In this document: in pieces, positions 7,532 to 13,909 of the stretch
Position numbering within the stretch: position 1 is the first letter of the stretch
Layout: each line of letters starts with the position of its first letter
NCBI GenBank assembly: GCA_045598845.1
Contig: JAZRUY010000099.1
Location: 1 to 14,850, forward strand
Reading direction: 5' to 3'
Length of the DNA: 14,850 nucleotides
Origin: JAZRUY01 sp045598845
GTDB lineage: Bacteria > Verrucomicrobiota > Lentisphaeria > Victivallales > Victivallaceae
Program-made: the position numbers and the translations under genes
Notes under the pieces: model-generated
Seen by the model: the letters and a program-made list of their open reading frames with translations, nothing else
Told to the model about the DNA's origin: nothing
Databases searched by the model: none

Positions 7532-8164
7532 TCACTTGCGCTTGTCAAACCTGTTTTCCGTGCCGTCCATCAGCCGTTTGATATTGGAGCGGTGACGGAA
7601 TATCGCCAATGCCGAAAGCAGTACGATGCATACCAATGCCGGAGCGTCCACTTTCAGCCACGGATTCTGCCATTTCATGCAGTAACAGATCCCCGACATT
7701 ATCAGCACCGACACCGTGGCGACGATACTGGCCAGCGACACATAGCGGCAAATCATGAAAGTTGCGGTCCAGATGACCAGACTGATAAGCAGCGGCAACG
7801 GCACCAGTGCGAATACCGCTCCCGCCGCGGTGGCGACTCCCTTGCCGCCCTTGAATTTAAGATAAACCGGAAAAACATGTCCGAGTACGGCCGCCACACC
7901 GGTCGCCAGTGCCGGCAGGCTGATTTCCGGATACAGACGCGACATGACCAGAGGCGGTATCGCTCCCTTAAGAAAATCGAGCGCGAAACAGATCTTTCCG
8001 GCCGCAGGGCTTATTACCCGTGTGACATTGGTGGAACCTATATTCCCGCTGCCCTCTTTGCGTATATCTTTGCCGTGAATTTTCCCGATGATGAATCCGA
8101 ACGGAATCGAGCCTAGCAGATATGCCGCCAAGGCCGGTATCAGATATTTCAGCATTGTTTCCAT
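7532..8164 (-). CDS. plsY: Acyl-phosphate:glycerol-3-phosphate acyltransferase PlsY
   Basis: Integral inner-membrane enzyme that transfers an acyl group from acyl phosphate to glycerol 3-phosphate, giving lysophosphatidic acid. The 210-residue protein has several hydrophobic helices and the PlsY motifs: GSIPFG (18-23) at the end of the first helix, the SGNIGSTNV loop (39-47), and GHVFPVYLKFKGGKGVAT. I start it at ATG 8164 because AAAGGAA lies about 9 bases before it on this strand. The frame stays open to an ATG at 8203, but that codon lacks a ribosome binding site and adds 13 charged residues before the first membrane helix. It is upstream of gpsA, whose product is its substrate, so the pair forms a phospholipid-precursor operon. 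Confidence 0.95.
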   Translation of the reverse strand: METMLKYLIPALAAYLLGSIPFGFIIGKIHGKDIRKEGSGNIGSTNVTRVISPAAGKICFALDFLKGAIPPLVMSRLYPEISLPALATGVAAVLGHVFPVYLKFKGGKGVATAAGAVFALVPLPLLISLVIWTATFMICRYVSLASIVATVSVLIMSGICYCMKWQNPWLKVDAPALVCIVLLSALAIFRHRSNIKRLMDGTENRFDKRK

Positions 8165-8210
8165 AGATTTTATTTCCTTTGTCAATTCAGCCAAAATCCG
8201 CATCGCGCTA

Positions 8211-8239
8211 TTGTTCGCGCGGGCTCCGGATGGTATATT
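8211..8239 (+). promoter_or_regulatory. Candidate promoter for M24 peptidase gene
   Basis: TTGTTC (8211-8216) and TATATT (8234-8239) are separated by exactly 17 bases on the plus strand, giving a predicted start near 8246 and a leader of about 67 bases to the ATG at 8313. The -10 matches five of six consensus bases and the -35 three of six. Confidence 0.5.
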
Positions 8240-8250
8240 CTGTCCTCATA

Positions 8251-8279
8251 AATATAGTGTTCGCGGCATGCTTTTTCAA
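8251..8279 (-). promoter_or_regulatory. Candidate promoter for plsY-gpsA
   Basis: On the minus strand TTGAAA (8279-8274) and TATATT (8256-8251) are exactly 17 bases apart, a good sigma-70-type match, with a predicted start near 8244 and a leader of about 80 bases before plsY. It faces, and is only about 10 bases from, the plus-strand promoter candidate. Confidence 0.55.
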
Positions 8280-8312
8280 ATCGCCGCAGTATTAAGCGGA
8301 GGGGATACAAGT

Positions 8313-9431
8313 ATGATAGACAATGCGCTCCTTGTGGTCGCATCCGGCGACAAGTCGTCCGATTTGCGTTATCTTTGCGGGTTTAATCCGCCGGATGACA
8401 TTATTTTCTGCGAGTTTTCCGGCCGCCGGATTATCGTGGTTTCCAAACTGGAATTTTCCCGTGCCGAATCGCAGGCGCATTCCGGAGTTGAAGTCTGGCT
8501 GGATACGGAATTATGCGGTTGCGCGGCTGGAATTTCCCGGCAGGTAGCCGCGCTTGCCGGAAAACTGGGTACGGATTGTTTTTCCGTTCCGGCCGATTTT
8601 CCGCTCGGTCTTGCCGATGAGTTGCGTTCCGCCGGGATGAAAATCATTCCGTCAACGCATATCTGTCCCGGGCGTGAGTTCAAGCGAAACGATGAGCTGA
8701 ATATGATTACCGCATCCCAACGGGCCGGTGAAGCCGGTTGCCGGCGCGCGGTGGAGGTTCTGCGAGGCAGCGAGGCGGATTCTTCCGGAGTACTGCGCTG
8801 GCGCGGTGAAATCCTCACCAGCGAAATCCTGCGCGGCGAAATAGACGGTGTAATGCTGCGTTACGGCATGATTCCCTGCGGTACCATTTGCGCCGGCGGC
8901 GCGCAGTCCGCGCAGCCGCACAATCAGGGGAGCGGTCCGCTGTATGCAGGAACTCCGGTGGTTATGGATATATTTCCGCGTTCCGGCATTACCGGATACT
9001 GGGGGGATCTTACCCGTACGGTGGTGCGGGGAACTGCTCCCGATGTCGTCCGCCGCGCCTGGAATGCGGTAAAACTTGCCCGTGACGAGAGCAAAAAACT
9101 TATCCGCGCCGGAGCGGTTCCTGCCGATATCCACAACTGCGCCGCCGGGGTTCTTGACGACTGCGGTTTTCACACCGGTGCGGATACCCGTCGCGGCAAT
9201 TACGGGTTCATCCATTCCCTGGGGCACGGCGTCGGTCTGGATATTCATGAAGCGCCGCGCCTTTCCCCCCGCGGGAAAATACCGTTGCGCGGCGGCGAAG
9301 TCGTAACCGTCGAGCCGGGGGTGTACTATCCGGAATGGGGCGGGGTGCGTATAGAAGACCTTGTCTATGTACCCGAAGACGGATCCCCGTGCCGTACCGT
9401 CACTTCCATTGAGGATTTTTTTGAAATCTGA
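8313..9431 (+). CDS. M24 family metallopeptidase (Xaa-Pro aminopeptidase/dipeptidase type)
   Basis: A 372-residue cytoplasmic peptidase of the pita-bread (M24) fold, expected to remove N-terminal residues next to proline or to split Xaa-Pro dipeptides. The first about 125 residues correspond to the creatinase-like N-terminal domain. The catalytic domain has all five dinuclear-metal ligands: Asp219 in VMDIFPR, Asp232 in GDLTRT, His305 in HSLGHGVG, Glu334 in VEPGVYY and Glu348 in RIEDLV. His301 and His312 (LDIHEAP) fit the usual active-site histidines. The start is ATG 8313 with GGAGGGG 8 bases upstream. The frame continues open to 8088 inside plsY, but no upstream start has a binding site. No signal peptide is seen. 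Substrate preference (PepQ-like or PepP-like) cannot be told from the sequence. Confidence 0.9.
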   Translation: MIDNALLVVASGDKSSDLRYLCGFNPPDDIIFCEFSGRRIIVVSKLEFSRAESQAHSGVEVWLDTELCGCAAGISRQVAALAGKLGTDCFSVPADFPLGLADELRSAGMKIIPSTHICPGREFKRNDELNMITASQRAGEAGCRRAVEVLRGSEADSSGVLRWRGEILTSEILRGEIDGVMLRYGMIPCGTICAGGAQSAQPHNQGSGPLYAGTPVVMDIFPRSGITGYWGDLTRTVVRGTAPDVVRRAWNAVKLARDESKKLIRAGAVPADIHNCAAGVLDDCGFHTGADTRRGNYGFIHSLGHGVGLDIHEAPRLSPRGKIPLRGGEVVTVEPGVYYPEWGGVRIEDLVYVPEDGSPCRTVTSIEDFFEI

Positions 9432-9444
9432 CCTGCGCCGTTTA

Positions 9445-9473
9445 TTGCTGATGTGATTGTCCTGCTGTATATT
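9445..9473 (+). promoter_or_regulatory. Candidate promoter for nadC-ruvA
   Basis: TTGCTG (9445-9450) and TATATT (9468-9473) are 17 bases apart in the gap after the peptidase gene. A TG two bases before a TATTAT alternative at 9470 would also give an extended -10. The leader to the nadC ATG would be about 65 bases. No terminator hairpin separates it from the peptidase gene, so readthrough is possible. Confidence 0.5.
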
Positions 9474-9544
9474 ATACCGGTGTGAAATCCTTGATTTGAA
9501 ACACTTTTCATATATTCCGGCGATTTTTTAAGGAGGTTTTGATT

Positions 9545-10420
9545 ATGGATTCCGTTCCACCCGTAGATTTTGACCGGGTAGATGTGCTTATCGGTCTTGC
9601 GCTTGACGAGGACCTCGGCGCTGCCGGAGATACGACGACTTCCGCTGTTGTTCCGGCCGATGCGCGGGCGACGGCTGATTTCATATGTAAGACTGATGAT
9701 ATGGTTATCGCCGGGCTGGCGGTAGCCGAGAGGGTATTCCGCCGTCTGGACCCGGCGGTTGAATTTATGACAATAAAAAGCGACGGCGGCATCTGCTCCC
9801 GCGGCGAGGTGTTCGCCGCGGTAAGCGGATCGGCGCAAAGCATCCTTACCGCCGAGCGTACCGCGCTGAATTTTCTGCAGCGTCTTTGCGGAATCGCCAC
9901 GGTTTCACACCGCTATGCTGCCGCTTTGGCCGGTACTTCCACCGTGGTGCTTGATACCCGTAAAACCACTCCGGGATACCGTAATTTGGAAAAATACGCG
10001 GTTGCGGTAGGCGGAGCCGTTAATCACCGCATCGGGCTTTATGACAGGATTATGATCAAGGATAATCACCGGGAAATGGCGGCGTTGGAAGGCCCGGGCG
10101 GTATTGCCCGCTCAGTCCGCCGCGCCCGTCAGGCATGGCCGGATTTGGAGATCGAGGTCGAAACGGATAATCTGGATGAATTCCGGGAAGCGGTGGAATC
10201 CGGCGCCGAATATATATTGCTCGATAATATGACCGATGAAATGATGGCGGAAGCGGTGAAAATCAATGCGGGGCGCGCCAGGCTGGAAGCCTCCGGCGGC
10301 ATCACTCTGGAACGGCTTCCGCGGATCGGTGGCATCGGAGTGGATTTCGTTTCCTCCGGCGCTTTGACTCATTCGGTGAAATCCGCGGATATATCTTTGG
10401 ACATCCGGGTGGCGAAATGA
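9545..10420 (+). CDS. nadC: Nicotinate-nucleotide pyrophosphorylase (carboxylating) NadC
   Basis: Quinolinate phosphoribosyltransferase: converts quinolinate and PRPP to nicotinate mononucleotide with loss of CO2, in de novo NAD synthesis. The 291 residues are the usual length. The N-terminal domain opens with ALDEDLGAAGDTTTSAVVP. The barrel domain contains TAERTALNFLQRLCGIAT (Glu104-Arg105), the hallmark DTRKTTPGYRNLEKYAVAVGG, NHRIGLYDRIMIKDNH, and late barrel strands IEVETDN, YILLDNM and LEASGGI. The ATG at 9545 has a perfect AGGAGG 8 bases upstream, better placed than the TTG at 9539. The stop overlaps the ruvA start as ATGA. No nadA or nadB is in the window. Confidence 0.95.
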   Translation: MDSVPPVDFDRVDVLIGLALDEDLGAAGDTTTSAVVPADARATADFICKTDDMVIAGLAVAERVFRRLDPAVEFMTIKSDGGICSRGEVFAAVSGSAQSILTAERTALNFLQRLCGIATVSHRYAAALAGTSTVVLDTRKTTPGYRNLEKYAVAVGGAVNHRIGLYDRIMIKDNHREMAALEGPGGIARSVRRARQAWPDLEIEVETDNLDEFREAVESGAEYILLDNMTDEMMAEAVKINAGRARLEASGGITLERLPRIGGIGVDFVSSGALTHSVKSADISLDIRVAK

Positions 10421-11013
10421 TAGCCAGATTGCGCGGAATTCTGCTCGAGGCGGAGCACGACGCCTGTGTGCTTGACGTCGGCGGAGTCGGGTACGATCTG
10501 CTGATACCGGTTTCCACCTTTGAAAAACTTCCGCGTCCGGGCGACGAGGCGGTTTTATTTGTTCACACTCAGGTGCGCGAAGACGCCGTCACCCTGTTCG
10601 GTTTTTTTACCGCCGCGGAGCGCAGCCTGTTCCGTCTTTTGCTCGGGGTTTCCGGCATCGGCGGAAAACTTGCGCTCAGCGTGCTTTCCACTCTTCCGGT
10701 TTCAAGTTTCTGTTCCGCGGTAAACGGCGGAGATGCGAAATTGCTCTCCCGTATTCCAGGTATCGGAAAACGTACCGCCGAAAGGATGATAGTGGAATTG
10801 CGCGGTAAACTTGATACATATTCCGGCGGCTCCGGTACGCAGTCGCCGCCCGGCGGACAAGCGGTTTCCGATGCTGTTCTGGCCCTGGAAAATCTCGGAT
10901 TCAAACACGACGCGGTCGACTGCGTAATGCGCGCTTTGCTGGCGGAAATCCCTTCGGACAGCGTTTCCGCCGAGGAACTGGTGCGGCAGGCGGTTGTCCG
11001 GCTCAGCCGTTGA
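10417..11013 (+). CDS. ruvA: Holliday junction branch migration protein RuvA
   Basis: DNA-binding subunit that grips Holliday junctions as a tetramer and loads the RuvB motor. The 198-residue protein has the three RuvA parts: an N-terminal OB-fold (about 1-62, MIARLRGILL...LDVGGVGYDL, HTQVREDAVTLFGF), two helix-hairpin-helix motifs (LGVSGIGGK at 76-84 and SRIPGIGKRTAERMI at 111-125), and, after a Gly/Pro-rich flexible linker (about 134-148), the C-terminal RuvB-contacting domain (about 149-198). The start overlaps the nadC stop by four bases. Neither ruvB nor ruvC is adjacent on this side: the gene ends tail to tail with a minus-strand oxidoreductase, 10 bases away. Confidence 0.96.
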   Translation: MIARLRGILLEAEHDACVLDVGGVGYDLLIPVSTFEKLPRPGDEAVLFVHTQVREDAVTLFGFFTAAERSLFRLLLGVSGIGGKLALSVLSTLPVSSFCSAVNGGDAKLLSRIPGIGKRTAERMIVELRGKLDTYSGGSGTQSPPGGQAVSDAVLALENLGFKHDAVDCVMRALLAEIPSDSVSAEELVRQAVVRLSR

Positions 11014-11023
11014 GCGTTGCGGC

Positions 11024-12592
11024 TTACGCCCGCTGTTTTTCCTCGTGGTATTCCTCTTCGCTGTTCACCGCCCACAGGCTGCTCTTGTCTGAAATATTCC
11101 CGCATATCAGACGCACTGCTTCAAATGCGGAAAGCATGGAGTGGTCCATATTGTTGTAACGATGCTGACCGTTGCGGCCGATGCAGTACAGATTGCCGAC
11201 GGAATCCAGCCAGTTCCTGATTTTGCCGAATTCCGCATAACTGCCGAAATAAGCCGGATAGGCTTTTTTGATTTTTATCCGTACGGCATCGAGTACCGCT
11301 CCGGGAGCGATAATATCCGTTTTCACCAGCTCATCAGTCGCCGTTTTTATGAATTCTTCATCACTCATATTCCACATTTCGTCATTTTCGTTGCAGAAGT
11401 ACTCCAGCCCCAGCCATACCGTATGACGCAAATCGGCAACCATGTACGGCGACCAGTTGTTGAAAATCTGCAGTCTTCCGATTTTGACTTCGTCTTCCTG
11501 AATGTATATCCAGCAGTCGGGAACTATGTCGTTCACGGTTTTGATACCGGTCCGGTTTTTCAGTTTCAGCTTGTCCACCAGCAAGCCGGCGGTGATGAAA
11601 TCACGGTACGGCAAATCCGCCGCCGCGCGGTATATATCTTCCGGCATCTGTTCCGCACCTACCGCTTCCGCCAAATCCTTTACCGGCATAGACGAAAGCA
11701 CCCATTCGCCGCGGAATATTCGTTCTTCCCCGTTCACCCTTGCGGTCACGGAATCTATTACACCGTTGTTCAAATTCATTTTTATCACTTCCGCATTTAG
11801 AATTATTTCACCGCCGGCTTTCACGATATCTTCCGCCACGTATTCCCACAGTTGTCCCGGGCCTTTTTTGGGGTAGATGAATTCATCTATCAGCGAAGTT
11901 TCCACTTTTTTACTGCCAGGCTTCAAAATTCTGCCGAATACGTTCAGCAGCGCCTTGCCGAGCGATAATCCCCGGATGCGCTGCGCTCCCCACGACGCAT
12001 CGATTGATTCCGGATTCCTCCCCCAGACTTTTTCTGTGTATTTTTCAAAGAACATCCGGTAAAGCGGCTCTCCGAAACGGTTGATCATGAAGTCTTTCAG
12101 GCTTTTTTCCGGTCTTTTGCGCAGCATGGCGGCAAGATATCCCATCCCGGCTTTCAGCGTCCTTCCCGGTCCCATATTGATAAAAGTCGCCGGTTTGACG
12201 GAAAGAGGATAGTCAAAGAACTTGCGCAGGTAGAATATCCGCGACACCCGCCGTCTGAGCAGCGCCACCCGGTCGGTTTTTTCCGGATCCGGACCGTCAG
12301 CCGGGAGTTTTTTCTCCCGTTCGAGCAGAATATCGTCTATTGCCGGCTTACCCTGCAGCGGCATTATCCGCTGCCAGAACTCGGTTACCCGGTCGCTCTT
12401 GGAAAAAAAACGGTGGCCGCCTATATCTATCCGGTTGCCGTGATACTCCACGGTTCTGGAAATTCCTCCCACTGTATTGTCGGCTTCTAGAATAACCGGA
12501 TGAATTCCGCTTTCTTTCAGCAGCGTATAAGCCGCGGTCAATCCGGCCGGCCCCGCTCCGATGATTATCGCCGTTGTTTTTTTCTCCGCCAT
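11024..12592 (-). CDS. FAD-dependent oxidoreductase, UDP-galactopyranose mutase/protoporphyrinogen oxidase-like
   Basis: A 522-residue flavoprotein. The N-terminal Rossmann motif is IIIGAGPAG (GxGxxG at 12-17), followed by the FAD-ribose acidic residue Glu36 in VILEAD, then VGGISRTVEYHGNRIDIGGHRFF. The end carries the second FAD contact GRNGQHRYNNMDHSMLSAFEAVR. The layout fits the superfamily with UDP-galactopyranose mutase, protoporphyrinogen oxidase and amine oxidases. Within it, this type is usually annotated only as an NAD(P)/FAD-dependent oxidoreductase, often near polysaccharide genes. The reaction is not determined. I start at ATG 12592. The frame extends to 12676, but that would overlap the preceding gene and add a polar tail before the FAD strand. 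It lies 29 bases after the metallophosphoesterase, likely in one transcript. Confidence 0.8.
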   Translation of the reverse strand: MAEKKTTAIIIGAGPAGLTAAYTLLKESGIHPVILEADNTVGGISRTVEYHGNRIDIGGHRFFSKSDRVTEFWQRIMPLQGKPAIDDILLEREKKLPADGPDPEKTDRVALLRRRVSRIFYLRKFFDYPLSVKPATFINMGPGRTLKAGMGYLAAMLRKRPEKSLKDFMINRFGEPLYRMFFEKYTEKVWGRNPESIDASWGAQRIRGLSLGKALLNVFGRILKPGSKKVETSLIDEFIYPKKGPGQLWEYVAEDIVKAGGEIILNAEVIKMNLNNGVIDSVTARVNGEERIFRGEWVLSSMPVKDLAEAVGAEQMPEDIYRAAADLPYRDFITAGLLVDKLKLKNRTGIKTVNDIVPDCWIYIQEDEVKIGRLQIFNNWSPYMVADLRHTVWLGLEYFCNENDEMWNMSDEEFIKTATDELVKTDIIAPGAVLDAVRIKIKKAYPAYFGSYAEFGKIRNWLDSVGNLYCIGRNGQHRYNNMDHSMLSAFEAVRLICGNISDKSSLWAVNSEEEYHEEKQRA

Positions 12593-12621
12593 GATTTGTA
12601 TCTGAATTATCCCTGGATTTT

Positions 12622-13782
12622 TTATTTCATTTTGAATATTCCGAATATTTTCCCGCCGTTCTCGCAACTGTAACACAATGCGGTAACGCCTTGGTCGGAA
12701 ATCAGCAGTTTCGTGAATCCGCGGTTACTGGACAAATGATACTTGGTGATTTCCGCTCCGGCGCTGTCCAGCCGGGAATTTTTTCCTTCTTTTTTTGCAC
12801 TGGCGTCAAAATCCGCCGCCGTACGGCAGGATGGCCAGTCGTAGTGAGCAAACACCGAGTTGGTCATCAGCTGATGAATGGTTCCTTGCGGAAATTTGGC
12901 ATCTATGCGCTCAAAATAATGCTTGTGCCCGGTCAGTACCACGGCTTCGCGCCCGGCCAGATTATCCAGAATGGCTTTTTTCATATCGGCGGAAGTTCCT
13001 TGAAAGCAGTCGGTCTGCCACGGTTTGGTGTCGCCGTAGTTCTTGCCCAGTATCGGTGCCAGATGCACCAGCACGAAGGTATGCCGCACGTTTTCTTTCG
13101 GGTACTTTCTCAGTTCTTCATCCAGATATTTCATTCCGGCCGGAGTTCCCCGGGTGAAAATATATAAATCTCTCCTGAAAACCTTGGTCATGAACAGCGG
13201 ATCTTCCAGCCGTTCGTATTTCAGATATTTTTTCTGATATTCTTTCATCACTTTCAGAAACGCTTTTTCATGTTCAGCCCGGTCGTTGCGGTTGGGGTGC
13301 AGGCCGGATAAATCTTCCGGAAAAGTCGGATAACGGGAAGAATCGTGATTGTCGAAGCACATATAAATCGGCAGATTACCGCATTTCCCGCTGATGGTGC
13401 TCAAGGCGTCGAGTGTTGCCTTCCGGGTATTTTCCGGGCTGTCGAAATCCCCCTGTATCAAATCTCCGCAATGCAGGATAAACGCCGTTTTTTCATCCGC
13501 TGTTTTGGCGGCGATATCCAGCAGCCGGTACGAGAGACCGTTTTTACGGTTCCACATTTTATAATTGCGGTGACTCTCGCTTTTCCAATACTCCGGCAAG
13601 GTTGTTCCCCGGTCGTATTCCTGACGGTCGAAATGCGTGTCGGAAAAAACCAGCACGGAATAATCGACATCGCCCCCGGTATTCGGGGTGCCGTCCCCGT
13701 CTGTTTCAGCTGCCGGCAACGGCAGACAACAGACCGCCGCCAATCCGGCGGCCAGCAGTGCCGGCGTGATTTTATTGCGCAT
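12622..13782 (-). CDS. Exported calcineurin-like metallophosphoesterase, copy A
   Basis: A 386-residue phosphoesterase with an N-terminal signal peptide (MRNKITPALLAAGLAA..., cleavage likely near LPAAETD; no clear lipobox), so probably periplasmic or outside the cell. The dimetal motifs are in order: Asp48-x-His50 in FSDTHFD, GD in HCGDLIQGD (Asp107), DNHDS (Asn145, His146), His240 in VLVHLAP, and GHKH (285-288). The family normally has GNHD/E; here the glycine is aspartate. The substrate is unknown. The start is ATG 13782, with GGGGAG 9 bases upstream; a TTG two codons earlier is less well placed. It precedes the flavoprotein gene and is preceded by its own promoter and by the terminator of a close paralogue (13910 onward), so the pair arose by tandem duplication. 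Confidence 0.88.
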   Translation of the reverse strand: MRNKITPALLAAGLAAVCCLPLPAAETDGDGTPNTGGDVDYSVLVFSDTHFDRQEYDRGTTLPEYWKSESHRNYKMWNRKNGLSYRLLDIAAKTADEKTAFILHCGDLIQGDFDSPENTRKATLDALSTISGKCGNLPIYMCFDNHDSSRYPTFPEDLSGLHPNRNDRAEHEKAFLKVMKEYQKKYLKYERLEDPLFMTKVFRRDLYIFTRGTPAGMKYLDEELRKYPKENVRHTFVLVHLAPILGKNYGDTKPWQTDCFQGTSADMKKAILDNLAGREAVVLTGHKHYFERIDAKFPQGTIHQLMTNSVFAHYDWPSCRTAADFDASAKKEGKNSRLDSAGAEITKYHLSSNRGFTKLLISDQGVTALCYSCENGGKIFGIFKMK

Positions 13783-13824
13783 AATCAAATTCTCCCCGGT
13801 ATATTTTCAATCAATCCAGTATAA

Positions 13825-13852
13825 ATTATACCGGCCAACGCGTTAAAAGCAA
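13825..13852 (-). promoter_or_regulatory. Promoter for metallophosphoesterase A and flavoprotein
   Basis: On the minus strand TTGCTT (13852-13847) and a perfect TATAAT (13830-13825) are 16 bases apart. Transcription would begin near 13818, about 36 bases before the ATG, leaving room for the GGGGAG binding site. The upstream terminator isolates it from the paralogue. Confidence 0.65.
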
Positions 13853-13862
13853 ATCCGGACAT

Positions 13863-13892
13863 AAAAAAACCGCGCTAGGAGCGCGGTTTTTT
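13863..13892 (-). terminator. Strong intrinsic terminator after metallophosphoesterase B
   Basis: CCGCGCT (13870-13876) and AGCGCGG (13880-13886) form a perfect 7-bp GC stem with a 3-base loop, flanked by seven As on the left and six Ts on the right. On the minus strand it sits 18 bases after the stop of the upstream metallophosphoesterase and ends in a run of Ts. It is symmetric and could also stop plus-strand transcription. Confidence 0.92.
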
Positions 13893-13909
13893 GAATTGCT
13901 GCTTCCGGA

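Noticed and set aside
8088..8312. N-terminal extension of the M24 peptidase overlapping plsY
   Set aside because: The best ribosome binding site (GGAGGGG) precedes ATG 8313, and the extra residues lie antisense to plsY and across both promoters.
12593..12676. Upstream start for the flavoprotein
   Set aside because: It would overlap the end of the metallophosphoesterase gene and add a polar tail before the FAD-binding strand. ATG 12592 gives the normal N-terminus.
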